From Zanthoxylum bungeanum (taxonomy: Eukaryota > Streptophyta > Magnoliopsida > Sapindales > Rutaceae), in assembly GCA_019454045.1 (NCBI GenBank), contig SKCR01033665.1, positions 248,001-312,000 on the forward strand: a stretch of 64,000 nucleotides of DNA, read 5' to 3'. Shown one piece after another: positions 46,505 to 57,400 of the stretch. Below the pieces are notes generated by a model, which ran no database searches, was not told the DNA's origin, and worked only from the letters and a program-made list of their open reading frames with translations. Position numbers and translations under genes: made by a program. The first letter of the stretch is position 1, and the number at the start of each line of letters is the position of its first letter.

Positions 46505-48957
46505 ACTTTTATACACCAAAAAACGCGGACAACTCACTGTTTTTGGTTGATGTTGTATGCTGATTTTTCAGCTATTGTTCTAGACAAAATAAACCCACCA
46601 AAATAGTCCCAAATGTCCATAAAATAGCCATTTGCATTCCCAAATTAAACTGCACAAAACACAATAAAAATAGAGCACTAACAAGCAGTAAAAAGTGTGG
46701 CGGTGAGTAGATTTTTCTAGCTCATTGTCGTGACAAACCAAGAGGGAGAGAATGAAATTTATTTTTGTTTTCCAAAGAGTCTTCCGTGTTATGGCTCACA
46801 ACTAATAAAAGGAAGAGTGAGCTTCACTCACACAATAATCCTTAAACTATTTATAGTTTTGATTGTCACAAAAAAATTCATTGACTTTTCTTTTTACTCA
46901 ACCCCGAGGGATAGCCTAGGCAGAAATAAGATGAAATCTGATGGTACCTCCACAGAAAAAGTATCACGACTCTTGCACTCCTACAATCCGAAGAGCAGAC
47001 ATACAACCAAAGGTCATTTACATACATATATACAGGCATACATGCATACATACAACTAAGATTTCATTTGCAAGAGATTAAACAAGAAAAAGCTCCCAAG
47101 AAATGGTATATGCTACCAGAGCCTCCAAGAAATGGGGCAAGATATAGAATATTTTTGTTGCAGTCAATAGTTGAAGCCTCTAGGTCACAAGTCACCCAAC
47201 AGTCAGAAGGTTGAGACTTGGGGGTAGAGCCCTAGGAGCAAGGCCCATTTAAGAAAGAACATCGGGGACGAGGTCGACTTTAAAGAGAATGATGAGGGAT
47301 GAAGCCTTATAATAAAGCCTTGAAAATGAGGGATTAAGCCTTCGAAGGATGTCTGGAGAATGAAGCTTCGAGAATGAAGTAAAAACCTCGAGAATGAGGA
47401 TAAACATCAGATAGCTTCTAGAATGAAGTAAAACCTCGGGAATGAGGATGAACATCAGATGGTTTCAAGAATAAAATAGAACCTCGAGAATGAGGACAAT
47501 ACAATAGACAACTCTGAGAATGGGGTACAGACATCAAATGACAAAAAACTCCAGGAATGAATTCTCGAAATAAAAGAGTCAAATGAATCTGGAGAAATAG
47601 GAATTGAATCCCAATAATTGAAGAGCTGAATGAATCAGGAAAAATATGGAATGAATCCTTATAACTGAAGAGTTGAATGAATCAAGAGAACCAAAAAATA
47701 AAGTTTTAAGAATGGGGAACGAATCCTTGAAAATCCAACAACTATCACATCAAAGATTGAAGCATCTCACAACCGATCGAGGAGTTGGGGGACTGATGGT
47801 CCAACAACTATCAAATTAGAGATCAAGGCACCTCACAATTGATCGAGGCATCAGAGTACCTACGAGTTCATCAATCATCACAGTAGAGATCGAGGCATCT
47901 CAAACCAATCGAGGCATCGAGGGACATGTGATTTCATCATCACCAGAGAGATCGATGCATCGGGGACCTTACGAGTTCATCAATCATCACTGTAGAGATT
48001 GAGGCATCTCAAATTGATCGAGGCATCTCAAACCAATTGAGGCATCATGCATGAAATAATAATAAACTGAAGTATGGTTGGATATGCTGTAAAAAAATAG
48101 AAACGCAGTATTATGCATGAAACAAATAACTAAGATGTGACATGGTTAAAACCAGTAACATGCTAAGATCATGCATAATCAAAACCAATAAAATAGTAAG
48201 AAAATGGACATGCACAACCGTATCCAAGTGATATGTGGAGTTGTATCCCATGTGCAGACCATACTAACGTTCATTCAAAATTGGGTATGGAATTTAAGTT
48301 TGGTTTTCCATCCTATATACCACAGGAAAGCAAGTACACAACCGGATGTAGCTAGTTTATACAGCCAAATTTATTGTGTGACCGGTGCACGTCCGACCAG
48401 ACATATTGGATTTTAGGCCGAATATGCAGCGTCAGTTAAGTGAACTATAAAATGTGAAAGTATAGGTTTAGGGCCCTCAGTTCTTAGTTTTAAGAACTTG
48501 ATTTGGTTGCTAAATCTTGCTGGAGATTGAGAGTTTAGGGTTACATTTTTTCAAAGGTCGCGAAAGAGAAAGTTGCTTCCAAAAGTCAAAAACTCCCCCC
48601 CTCTGTGATTTTTATGCTATTTTTATAGTGTGTAAGGTTTGGAAAACAAGGACATGATTTGTTTGTTAAGGAAAATATTTTGATTTTAAGGAAATCAGTT
48701 AAATAATTGTAGTGATCGAATCCTTCTCTAAAATTGGAAATGTGATACATATTCGGCTTGACGTTTGGAACATCTTGCCATACATTATTCTTTATACCTA
48801 GCCAGACATAGATGATGTTCGGCTAGAACTCTGGCTTTTTGATTTTTGTGGGGTTTTTTCCCTTCCAGTATTAAACTTTATAATCTTCCTAAACTTTGCT
48901 GGGTGTTCCAATAAGAGACTCATCATCAGGCTATACGTAAAAATGTGATGTATATAG
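46505..48957 (-). repeat. Tat-like LTR region, minus strand (left edge uncertain)
   Basis: The right edge at about 48957 resembles the Ogre LTR edge at 18110 (GAGACTCATCAT...AAAAATG block). It is followed by CCCCCAC, i.e. AAAGTGGGGGCGAC on the minus strand, a Tat-like polypurine tract, so this would be a 3' LTR. A minus-strand TATA box CACTATAAAAATAG lies near 48616-48632. 48226-48332 is the module shared with 16808-16915. 47250-47640 holds short GAGAATGAGGATAAACATCAG-type repeats and 47760-48050 holds GATCGAGGCATCTCAAACC-type repeats. The left limit is not defined; 46505-46900 may be flank. Confidence 0.6.
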
Positions 48958-50660
48958 TCGCCCCCACTTTGGTAGGCTTGTGCAGGGTGTGACAGTGACA
49001 AGTCTATCAAAGTTGTGCAGGTATTTTTACTTACCTGGTTTGTCAATTTCTTCAGACTTACCTGGATTTTATAGTAGTTGGTTTTGTTTGTTGATAGATG
49101 GGCTCACAAGCCCTCCGATGCTACGATCAATGATGAGATATTTTGATCTCCATCTGAAACTTACCGTTGGACCCTTAGCTTCTCCATTGCTGGGATATTT
49201 TGATATCGATGTCCCTATTCTTGAGTTCTTACTTTTTCCTTTGGAGCTTTCTATCATCTAATGTTTTACTCTAGTCACGGAGTTCTTGAATATTCATAAC
49301 GAATCTCTACCCCATTCTTGGAATTGTTTGATATTGTTCCCCTTTCTTGAGGCTTTATCCTATTCTTGGAGCTGTCTGATATCTATCCTTATTCTCAAGG
49401 CTCTACTCTATTCCCAGAGTTATCTGATATCTATCCTCATTCCCGAGGCTCTACCCTATTCCTAGAGTTGTTTGTGATACTTCAACCTCATTCCTAAAGT
49501 TTGTACCATATTCCCGAAATTGTCCCCATCTCGGAGTTGTCTTCATTCTCAAAGTTATCTTTATTCTCGAAGTGTATGTCCATTCCTGGATTTCTCTTCA
49601 TTCTCAAAGTCTGTATCCATTCTCGGAGCAGTCAACCTCATTCTTATGGTTTCATTCTAAATCTGGAGTGTTCTATTCTCTGAACTCATTCTCGAGGCTT
49701 TTACTTCATTCTTGAAGATGATGGTTGTCCATCCTCACTCCGAGGCTTTACTTCATTTCCGAAGCTGCTTGTTTTTTATCCTCATTCTCAAGTTCCACTT
49801 AATTCTCAAGGTTGTTTGATGTTCATCCTCATTCTGAGGTTCTACTTCATTCTCGAAGTTGTCAACTGTTCATCCTTATTTCGAGGTTCCACTTCATTCC
49901 TAAAGTTATTTGATGTTCATCCATATTCTAAGGTTCCACTTCATTCCCGATGTTATTTAATGTTCACTCTCATTCTAGAGATATTATAAATCTTCTTCTA
50001 TTGTTGTTCTGATTCCAATCAATATTTCATGTTCCCAAATTCATTAGCGTTCGAAACCCATTTCTTGGGCCATTAGTAGTCATCTGAAACATCTTTTTGT
50101 TCTCGACTTTTCCCTATCGTAGGTACATTAAAACCCAACTTCTTGATTTTAAGGCATTCCAAGGCCTGTTTCGAAATATTCTTAAGGCATTCTATAACAT
50201 GCTTCTGTTGTCGTGGCATTCTAAAACATCTTTTGTCGTAGGAAATTCCACAACCTATCTATACGGCAAGAGTCGCCCCTAGTTACCTCGTTCCGACGAA
50301 CTCACCCCAATATTCTCTTTAAAATTGGCCTCGCCCCTAGTATTCCTTTTAGGCAGGCTTTGCCCCTCATGTCTCATCCTTCTGACTGTTGGGTGCTCCG
50401 TGTCTTGGAGGCTTTGACTTTTAACTACTATTGGGTGTTTTGTGTCTTGCTCAAATCTTTAGAGGCTGGCTTTGTTCAAATTTCCTACAAAAGAAATGAT
50501 ATTTGTATGTATGCATGTATGTGTGTATACATGTATGCAAATGCTCTCTAACTGCATGCCCATTCTTTGGCTTGAGGGGGTGTAGGAGTCACGATGTTCA
50601 TCTATAGAGGAATTGTTAGATTTTATCTCACCCCTTGCACAGGTTGTCCATCGGGATTCC
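46905..50660. repeat. Large imperfect inverted repeat of Tat-like LTR sequence
   Basis: Left arm about 46905-47640, right arm about 49290-50660 in opposite orientation. Matching landmarks are CACCCAACAGTCAGAAGGTTGAGAC (left, about 47190, given here in part) versus CTTCTGACTGTTGGGTG (right, about 50381), a GTATGTATGCATGTATG tract in both (47025 and 50503), GTAGGAGT...CACGA (50584 versus 46966), and the ATTCTCGAGGTTTTACTTCATT series. Arms are diverged and contain indels. The loop is about 1.6 kb. Confidence 0.7.
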
Positions 50661-51340
50661 CAAATCATTGATCTTACTTTCTAAATTTTATCATGCAATG
50701 ACTCTTCGTATGTTCTCAAATATTTTCTCGAAACTCCATCTCTTTCAAAGCTTGAGCGTTGTCCAAATTCAAAATTTAGCTCCAACAAGGGTTTCACCAT
50801 TCGAATACCTTTCAAAGTGTGTGTGTGATTCTTTTACAAAGAATTGCATGCAACCTCGATAGGTTTATGTTGGCGCTAAGTGTATATGTAATTCTTTTAT
50901 AAAGAATTACATGCAACCTTGATCGGTTTATACTGGTGCTAAATGTAGACTAGTACTAGTACTTTAATTTAGTTATCATCTTTTCCTTGGTAAAGATAAT
51001 CTAACACCTAGTTAAGGATGAACAGGATTTCATAATTTCTCAGATGTTTATCTTATGTAGGGTTCATCCCTTACTTCCTTAAGTCGTCAAATTACCTTTT
51101 GAAACAAAGACCGCACATTTGTGATGTGAGCCCTTGGTTACTCAATAATTTCACCAACTCAAGTTACTTTGCATACTTGATATTTGAGTTTTTGTTTGAC
51201 GTAAAAGTAGTCATGGGTTTCACAATACTTCTAGTGCATAATTTTAAGAATTTTGGAAATTATGGTGTACCTAGGTGGTTGTTGCGATGGTTGTGCTTGA
51301 TTATATTCCTCCAATTGAAGTTTGGATGGTTTCTCTAACA
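50661..51340 (+). other. Unclassified AT-rich stretch
   Basis: Includes two copies of a ~60-bp segment with ATTCTTTTACAAAGAATTGCATGCAACC (first at about 50827, second at about 50891; shortened here to the core TTACAAAGAATTGCATGCAA). It lies downstream (minus strand) of the Athila-like gag. No reading frame was recognised. Confidence 0.4.
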
Positions 51341-51379
51341 AGAATTATAGGTTTGGGAGTATGGATTTAGATTTGGTCT

Positions 51380-52345
51380 CTTGAAGGTGTTTATGTAACT
51401 TACTTAGTCATGGAGACATTCTTGCAAATGTGGCAAGATTGGGCAAATTTTTGTGACATGTTCATTTGAATTACAAATATGACATATAACTTCTTGAATT
51501 GACTTGACATGATCACTCTTCCTCATTTCCAAGGCCTAAACAGTTTTACCTAGAGATGCATATTTAGTAAAAAAGGTCATGGTCTTCCCTAAGGTTAAAC
51601 ATGCCTAGCCAGCTGACTGTGATTTTACAGACGACCCATAAGTTCCAAATGTGTCCCAGTGTTGTGCATTATCTGCTATTGTTCTAGGTAATCTAGGGCA
51701 TCTTCGAGATTTTTTTTCCCTAAACTCACCATTACATATCATTTCCACTACTTATTAACTTTGGGGTGTTAATCCCTCGTAGAAATAAGAAAACAGTCTC
51801 CATGTTTCAAACCCACGATATGGATAAATATTTAACATTACTTTAAATATCTCCCAACATTGGTAAATTGTTTCCCCGAATTTTGTGTGAAAGTTGTGAT
51901 TCTCCTCTTAAAGGAGTTTATTCTGTGATGATGAAATATTTTTTTCCAAAATTACTCTTGAAAATCATCACATGTTCATATGGATCCTGACTTAAGGTTC
52001 TGTAGAGCTTTATTATTCAAATAAAAGGGAAAAAACTTGAGTCGAATTATATTTATGATACGATTTTGGTATGTGGAAGTATTACATACCTCTTCGAATT
52101 CCCTTAAATATTGATAAAATGCAGATAAGGATTTTATGATTCTAGACCGTGAAATGTGGGTAAAAGTTGGATGACACCCGATTTGAAATTGAAATATGAT
52201 GCATCTAGGGGAAGACAATGCAAGATGGTGATCTTGTCCTAGTGGGATTCATGAATTCTCTGAGTGTCATAGGATTATTAAGATCGCCATGTTGTGACTC
52301 ATGTTCTACCTGATCAACTGGATTTTGATCTTGGTTATTGGCCAT
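51380..52345 (-). pseudogene. gag: Athila-like Ty3/gypsy Gag
   Basis: Likely start is the ATG at 52345 (MANNQDQ). Motifs in order on the minus strand are TLREFMNP and SPSCIVFP (about 52205-52275), LREFEEVCNT (about 52080-52110), RLKFFPFYL (about 52020-52045), CWEIFKV (about 51845-51865) and GFETWRLFSYFYEGL (about 51770-51815). This series is the hallmark of Athila-type plant Gag. Several frameshifts and stops inactivate it. Its primer site and 5' LTR lie at 62477-63892, on the other side of the inserted LOG-carrying element. Confidence 0.8.
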
Positions 52346-52466
52346 TTTGACTGACGGTGAATGTGATGGAGACTCTCTATTTAATTTGTAGGTAGATGAT
52401 CGAGACCAATGTCTCATGCAATCTAAATACAAACTATATGGTAAAATTTAAAGATGCAAATGTAGT

Positions 52467-52467
52467 A

Positions 52468-52539
<72 letters not shown>

Positions 52540-52572
52540 TAATAATAATAATAACAATAATAATAATAATAA
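52467..52572 (+). repeat. (TAA)n microsatellite
   Basis: About 35 trinucleotide units with two small interruptions, in the leader of the Athila-like element, 26 bp from the insertion point of the LOG-carrying element. Confidence 0.95.
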
Positions 52573-52598
52573 ACAAGTGAAAAATAAAAAGTAAAAAT

Positions 52599-54744
52599 TG
52601 ATGAGTGGTATTTATATCATTATTTCCCACTCATTTAATCTAATATTTTATATAGTTTCTTGAGTTTTGTGAATGTTTTGATGTGTTTTGTGTTATTTTG
52701 TAGATAAATAAAGTTTCAGGACATTCTGGAGGTGATTTGAAGTAAAACAGTGAAAATTGGCGAAAAAGGGCATTTTGGTAATTTCCAGCGTCGCGCCGCC
52801 CAGACCTTCAGCGTCGCGACGCCCAGCATGCGCCGAATCTGCTAAAGTGCGCCGGGTCAACATATCAGGATTTGAGAAGTTTGACTTTGCTAAAATGCGC
52901 CGTGCCACGTGTCACCATCACACCGAATCTGCTAACGTGCGCCGTGACACGTGTCAACATCATATGCTGCCGACACTCAGACTTGACACGTGTCGCCTCG
53001 TCATCAGCCATGTCAGCGGTCAACAAGTCAACTTTGCCATGTGTCACGCCACGTCATCAACGACGTCAGCGGTCAACGAAGTCAACTTGCCACGTCAGCA
53101 TTAGCCAATCACAGCGTGACACGTGTCGCCACGTGTCGCAATCCTATTGTGCCGACAATTGCAACACGCGTCTTCGCCACGTCAGCGCCGCGTCAGCATG
53201 ACGTCATCAATGACGTCATCACAATAATTGAGAATTAGCCGCCTTGACACGTGTCGCGTGAACAGTCAGCCGCCTTGCTACGTGTCACCTTCTCATCGTG
53301 CCACGTCGACAAATCCAGCGTCGCGACGCTGAGCTCCTTGGCGTCGCGACGCGCGAACAGTGAAATTTTCGCCTATAAATTCAGCGCGAAATTTCAGATT
53401 TCAACACACCTCTCTCTCTCTTGATTTCTCTCTAAAGAGAGAGTTTCTCTCTCTAGAATTTTTATTTTTTTTTTTTTTTAGTTTTTAATTTTTAGTTTTG
53501 TAAATAATTTTAATTACGTTTATAATAATAGTAATTTAATTTTTACTTTTTATTTTTACAGTTTTTACTATTCACCATGTTGAAGTAATTTCCTCAGCTA
53601 GGGTGAAAGTAATCTTTTACTATTGCTATTTAGATTAATCTCCCTTAAAAATAATATATTAACTATTTAAAATATTGACTTAATAAGGGATACCGCTATA
53701 TTGGTCGGTTGGTATTTAATTTTAATCTGGTTTAAACCTGACTAATCACGGATACCGCCAGACTGGTCGGTTGGTAAATTTATTTTTGGTTCCGCCTTAA
53801 TGGCTGGTTGGACTTAATTTGACTTAATCAGGATACCGCCAGACTGGTCGGTTGGTTAATTTATCACAAGTTTATATATTATTTTATGGGAGATATCTAA
53901 ATTAGTAGTAGTAAAAGTAATTCCTTTTACCTTAGCATTTTATTTTATTGTAATTTACTTTTCAGCATTTTTACTTTATGTCTTTTAATTTTATGTTTTT
54001 ACAAGTCATCCTAGTTATGTCTTAGTTATCTGGGGTTGTGATGAATTTTATATCACCGGTTTATAAGGGGTTATTTTATAGTTTGGGTTAATTTAAAGGT
54101 TTACTTATTAAGTCTTAAGCTTAATGCTTTTTGTTGTCTGATCACCAATAAGATTGATGTGGTAAATCTAAAATGAACTAGACATAGGGATTTTAGGTTT
54201 CAGCCCTAGACTTAATAGCTCACGATCTTCCTTGAGGATAGATAACCCTTTAATAGATTTCCTTACAGGATAGGAATATACCTGTCGGGCGGGGGTAGCC
54301 ATAATTGGAACTTAAACTTAATGAATCCAGATAATTGGTTGACATAGACATATGGTTCAATGGGTTAAACTGGGTATTTGTGTCTGACCATCGACAGAGG
54401 CTTACACATAATTTAGTGTTCCGGTTAGTAAACTGATTTATTGCACAAACTTAAAATAACCACTTCATCTTTTAAATGATATTAGAATGATTCACGACCC
54501 TAGATCTTTGTGTCTTTTGTTATTTTCCTTATTATTTTCTTTTGTCTTTTTATTTATTTATTTTGTAAAACCACATTCAACCAATCAAACAATCAATCTC
54601 TTCTCCATTTAATTAGATATTTGTAAATAAATAGATTCAACAATTAATAACAACAGTAGGAATTAAGTCCTCGTGGGATCGATATTTTTATACTACTTGA
54701 ACGATACGTGCGCTTGCGTTATACGTGTGTGTTTACGCCGGTCA
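52599..54744 (+). repeat. 5' LTR of the LOG-carrying element (2,146 bp)
   Basis: Starts TGATGAGTGG, ends GCCGGTCA. U3 with the ACGT cluster (about 52900-53310), TATA box CCTATAAATTC near 53371, CT-rich stretch at 53409-53455, row of ACCGCC...GGTCGGT units (53690-53855), then the conserved end. Confidence 0.95.
52788..53380 (+). promoter_or_regulatory. U3 promoter with about fifteen ACGT cores and TATA box
   Basis: CCACGTGTC, ACACGTGTC and CCACGTCA units alternate from 52905 to 53305, with two TGACGTCAT palindromes at about 53199-53219. AGCGTCGCGACGCT (53317-53330) and GCGTCGCGACGC (53341-53352) follow, then the TATA box near 53371. The 3' LTR has the same layout with three TGACGTCAT units (about 60416-60446). 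Confidence 0.78.
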
Positions 54745-54750
54745 AGTTTT

Positions 54751-54768
54751 TGGCGCCGTTGCCGGGGA
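54751..54768 (+). other. Primer binding site, tRNA-Asp type
   Basis: TGGCGCCGTTGCCGGGGA, eighteen bases matching the complement of the plant tRNA-Asp 3' end, six bases after the LTR. This primer is typical of Athila/Calypso-type elements. Confidence 0.93.
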
Positions 54769-54876
54769 CTTAATTTTTTTGAGTTGTTAATTTTGAAACT
54801 ATCTAATTTACTTATATCTAATTTTCTTTCTTTTATTTTGTAATTTTTATTTCTTTTGTTTTCAGGTGATTAAAAA

Positions 54877-55311
54877 ATGGAACACTACTGGGAGATTGAA
54901 AAATTACGAGCGTTACAAGAGGATACACCTCAAATCTGGGAGCAACAGTCCGGTTTTCTGAGGCCTGTTGTTGAGCCCAATGACTATCAATGGATGACAG
55001 AACCAAGTAATACTACTTTTGCTCAACAGAACTCAATGTGGAGATGTGACATATGTAATGGTAACCACCCAAGCGATTATTGCGAGTACAACTATAATTC
55101 AGGGTGGCAGAACTATCAGAATCCTTCATGGTATGATGAGCCAACATATTTCACAGAACCATCACTTTTTCCATCTTATCCATCATCTTCCTTTGATCCT
55201 CATCAAAGACCAGAACCATCCGAGGAAGATCAATTGATTCACATGTTCAAAGAACAGGAAGCTCGATTTGATGCACAAATTCAGAATAACGCAGATCCAT
55301 ACAGAGAATGA
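54877..55311 (+). CDS. Gag-like protein with one zinc knuckle
   Basis: 144 codons from an ATG 108 bp after the primer site. The N-terminus (MEHYWEIEKLRAL) is helical. The centre contains CDICNGNHPSDYC (residues about 54-66), a CX2CX3HX4C knuckle close to those of Athila-type Gag. The rest is Tyr/Pro/Ser-rich (SLFPSYPSSSFDP), then acidic. Much shorter than a full Gag; the capsid domain is not recognisable. A frameshift near 55310 probably separates it from the next frame. It may serve RNA binding for packaging by another element's Gag (inference). Confidence 0.65.
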   Translation: MEHYWEIEKLRALQEDTPQIWEQQSGFLRPVVEPNDYQWMTEPSNTTFAQQNSMWRCDICNGNHPSDYCEYNYNSGWQNYQNPSWYDEPTYFTEPSLFPSYPSSSFDPHQRPEPSEEDQLIHMFKEQEARFDAQIQNNADPYRE

Positions 55312-55426
55312 CAGATCAAATCAGACAATTAATAGAAAACCAGAACATCATACCTCAAGAACCAGTTTCAGATGACACTGATGAAACCTCAGAGTACCAA
55401 CCTTTCACGATGACACCTTAACAGAG

Positions 55427-56017
55427 GAGGAGGCTGAGGAGAATCAAAGACCAGAGGTATCAGTTCAGGAACCCGAACCGACAAAGTCTCGAATTGATTT
55501 CTATTATTCAGATTCTGACGAGGATGAAACTGAGCTGTTTGTGCCAACTGCATCAAAAATTGAGGATGGAATTCTGTATCCTCAAAATGAAGATCTTGGA
55601 GATTCCATTGCACAAATGTTTGATGAAGATCTACCTGAGCCAATCATTTCAACCAGATCAGAGGATGAAGACCTAAAATCTAACATTTCTTTTCAGGTTG
55701 ACAATTTTGAAACATGTATTTCACAGATGACAGATGAAGAGCTGAAAGCAGAAATTTTCAAATACATCTGTGAAGAAAAGGTGGAGCAAGAAACAGAGCA
55801 AATAGAAGAGCAAATATCTGACCTTATTAAAGATCCAGAGCATTCAGGAAAAACATCGTTGTTTTGGGGAGTACTGATCAAAGAAACCACCCAGAAGCTT
55901 GACAGAATGGAATTTCCATTCCAAGTCAAGCATCATACGAGACCTCCTGATTTTCTTTCTTTCTTTGCAGAACCACTGGAGCAACAAGAGCAAAAATGTG
56001 GCACGAGCACTGAATAG
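55427..56017 (+). CDS. Acidic frame following the gag-like ORF
   Basis: Open from about 55427; its first ATG is 55541, and it ends at the TGA at 56015-56017. Very Glu/Asp-rich (DSDEDETELF, EEKVEQETEQIEEQI) with a predicted helical middle, ending in a Pro/Phe segment (RPPDFLSFFAE). No domain recognised. It is probably the downstream half of the gag-like protein, displaced by the frameshift near 55310 and a stop near 55421. No counterpart of protease or RT follows. Confidence 0.45.
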   Translation, partial: EEAEENQRPEVSVQEPEPTKSRIDFYYSDSDEDETELFVPTASKIEDGILYPQNEDLGDSIAQMFDEDLPEPIISTRSEDEDLKSNISFQVDNFETCISQMTDEELKAEIFKYICEEKVEQETEQIEEQISDLIKDPEHSGKTSLFWGVLIKETTQKLDRMEFPFQVKHHTRPPDFLSFFAEPLEQQEQKCGTSTE

Positions 56018-56489
56018 ACAAAATTATTTTTGCCACTTTACCGTTGGAAGAGACCCTTCAAAAGCAACGCTCACGGGATTGTCTTTGATAGGACATCCAA
56101 AACGACATTGAAACCTCCTTAACAGATGAATTTCAGTCACGTCTGGCTGAAGACGAAAAATTTAGCGCTAGCAGGGAGGCAACCCATGCAATTTGTTGTA
56201 ATTTATATTTTGTGTGTGAACTTTTTAATTTGTGTGTAGTTTTGCAGGAAAAATAAAAATGGAATTTATCAGGACAAAGCAAACCAAAACAAGCGGGATT
56301 TTCACAAAATAAAAAATTTGACAAAATCACGAAGATACAAAGTTGATCCAGGCGACGGCCAAGTAAGGAGACATCTTTTGAGACGCGTCCCTATGGATTT
56401 ATCCGTCACAAGACATGGTTTTGCCAAAAAAAAAAAAAAAAAAAATCAGCGTCGCGACGCTGACACGAAATCAAGAACAAAGCAGAGGC
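56018..56489 (+). other. Post-gag spacer with Athila/Calypso signature and splice-acceptor-like site
   Basis: Contains CAGGGAGGCAACCCATG near 56172, a GGGAGGCAACCC signature often seen after pol and before the env-like region in Athila/Calypso elements. Then follows GTGTGAACTTTTTAATTTG...TTTTGCAGG near 56213-56248, a plausible 3' splice site. The latter block recurs before LOG at about 57412-57450 (TTTTTTTGTAGG). The palindrome AGCGTCGCGACGCT, otherwise found in U3, sits at 56448-56461 after an A-run. Confidence 0.55.
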
Positions 56490-56999
56490 AACCGCAGATC
56501 TCATTTTTACTTCTTCTTCTTCTTCCTCAAACACCTCCAACAACCGCAAGCCAACCCACCGAGAGCCATCCTTGCCGTGAGTAAGTCATCACCAGCCGAG
56601 CCGTGAACCACAACCACACCGCCACACAGCCGATCTACCAGAAACCAGAAACCCACCATGGCCGAGCCATCACCAAGATTCACCTCGCCCAAACCGCAAC
56701 CACTCACCAAACCAGCAACCCGCGACCGAGCCCTTCCTTCACCGAATCAAAACCGAACCGCCATCACTGCCGTCCAGCCACCTCACCGAACCGAAAATGA
56801 CATCACCAACCAGATCCAAGCTACCACTGCCAACCACAGATCAGCCGGAGCCAACCACGCCGAGATCCACCAGCCACGCCACTGGCCAAAACGAACGAAG
56901 CCGAGATACCCAAACCTGAATCACCAAGACAGTCACCTAACCCACGATCAAAACCATCCATGATCAGATCTGATTTGTGTGGATAATTTGTGTGGTTAT
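56490..56999 (+). other. A/C-rich segment of possible host-gene origin
   Basis: 56490-56960 is unlike the AT-rich rest: rich in CCACC, ACCGAG and CCAACC, with strong strand asymmetry (C and A on plus, G and T on minus). Overlapping open frames exist on both strands (for example 56603-56800 and 56658-56963 on plus, 56507-56710 on minus). That is expected from composition alone, so none is called. It could be a captured first exon or 5' untranslated region of a plant gene. A possible splice acceptor, ATGTTACAGG, follows near 57012. Confidence 0.4.
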
Positions 57000-57299
57000 T
57001 TTTGAAAATTGGATGTTACAGGTTTTGAAATTTTGGCAGTAAAAGGGGATAATCGAAAATTGAATAAGTTTGTGGTTGATTTTGTTGAAATTGGAGATTG
57101 TGAATTTGGAAGTTTAGCGGTAAATAACTGGCTGAATTCTGAGTTTAGAAATTGCAAGATCGATGGAATTTTGTAGTTTTGGGGTGAAGTTTGACATTGT
57201 GGTGATTTTTGAAGTGTTAGTTTTAGGATGAATTTGGGGAAATTTTGAGTTTTTAGAGGAGACTCTGTCGAAATTTTCACTAAAAAAATGATCAATTAT

Positions 57300-57400
57300 C
57301 GATCGTGGTAAAAAAACGTAAATTTAACATAAATTTTTCCTATCGGTAATTTTTCCTTGTAAAATTTCAGCTGACCATGTATTATCTTCTAATCTCTTTT
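57300..57400 (+). repeat. Left direct repeat of the LOG cassette (partner 58438-58532)
   Basis: Both blocks begin GATCGTGGTAA, run through TGTAAAATTTCAGC and end in TATTAT-TTCTAA-CTCTT. By eye roughly 70% alike. The right copy includes the last LOG codons and stop, so the left copy resembles an orphan LOG 3' end. Confidence 0.65.

Noticed and set aside
48204..48416. 70-codon frame containing a translated copy of the 100-bp module
   Set aside because: The module is in LTR sequence; its other copies are in different frames or broken.
52448..52630. Poly-leucine frame on the minus strand
   Set aside because: Translation of the (TAA)n microsatellite.
54751..54768. Possible tRNA gene match (tRNA-Asp 3' end)
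   Set aside because: Only the 3' complement is present, beside an LTR: a primer binding site. The same applies to the tRNA-Arg match at 15238 and the initiator tRNA-Met matches.
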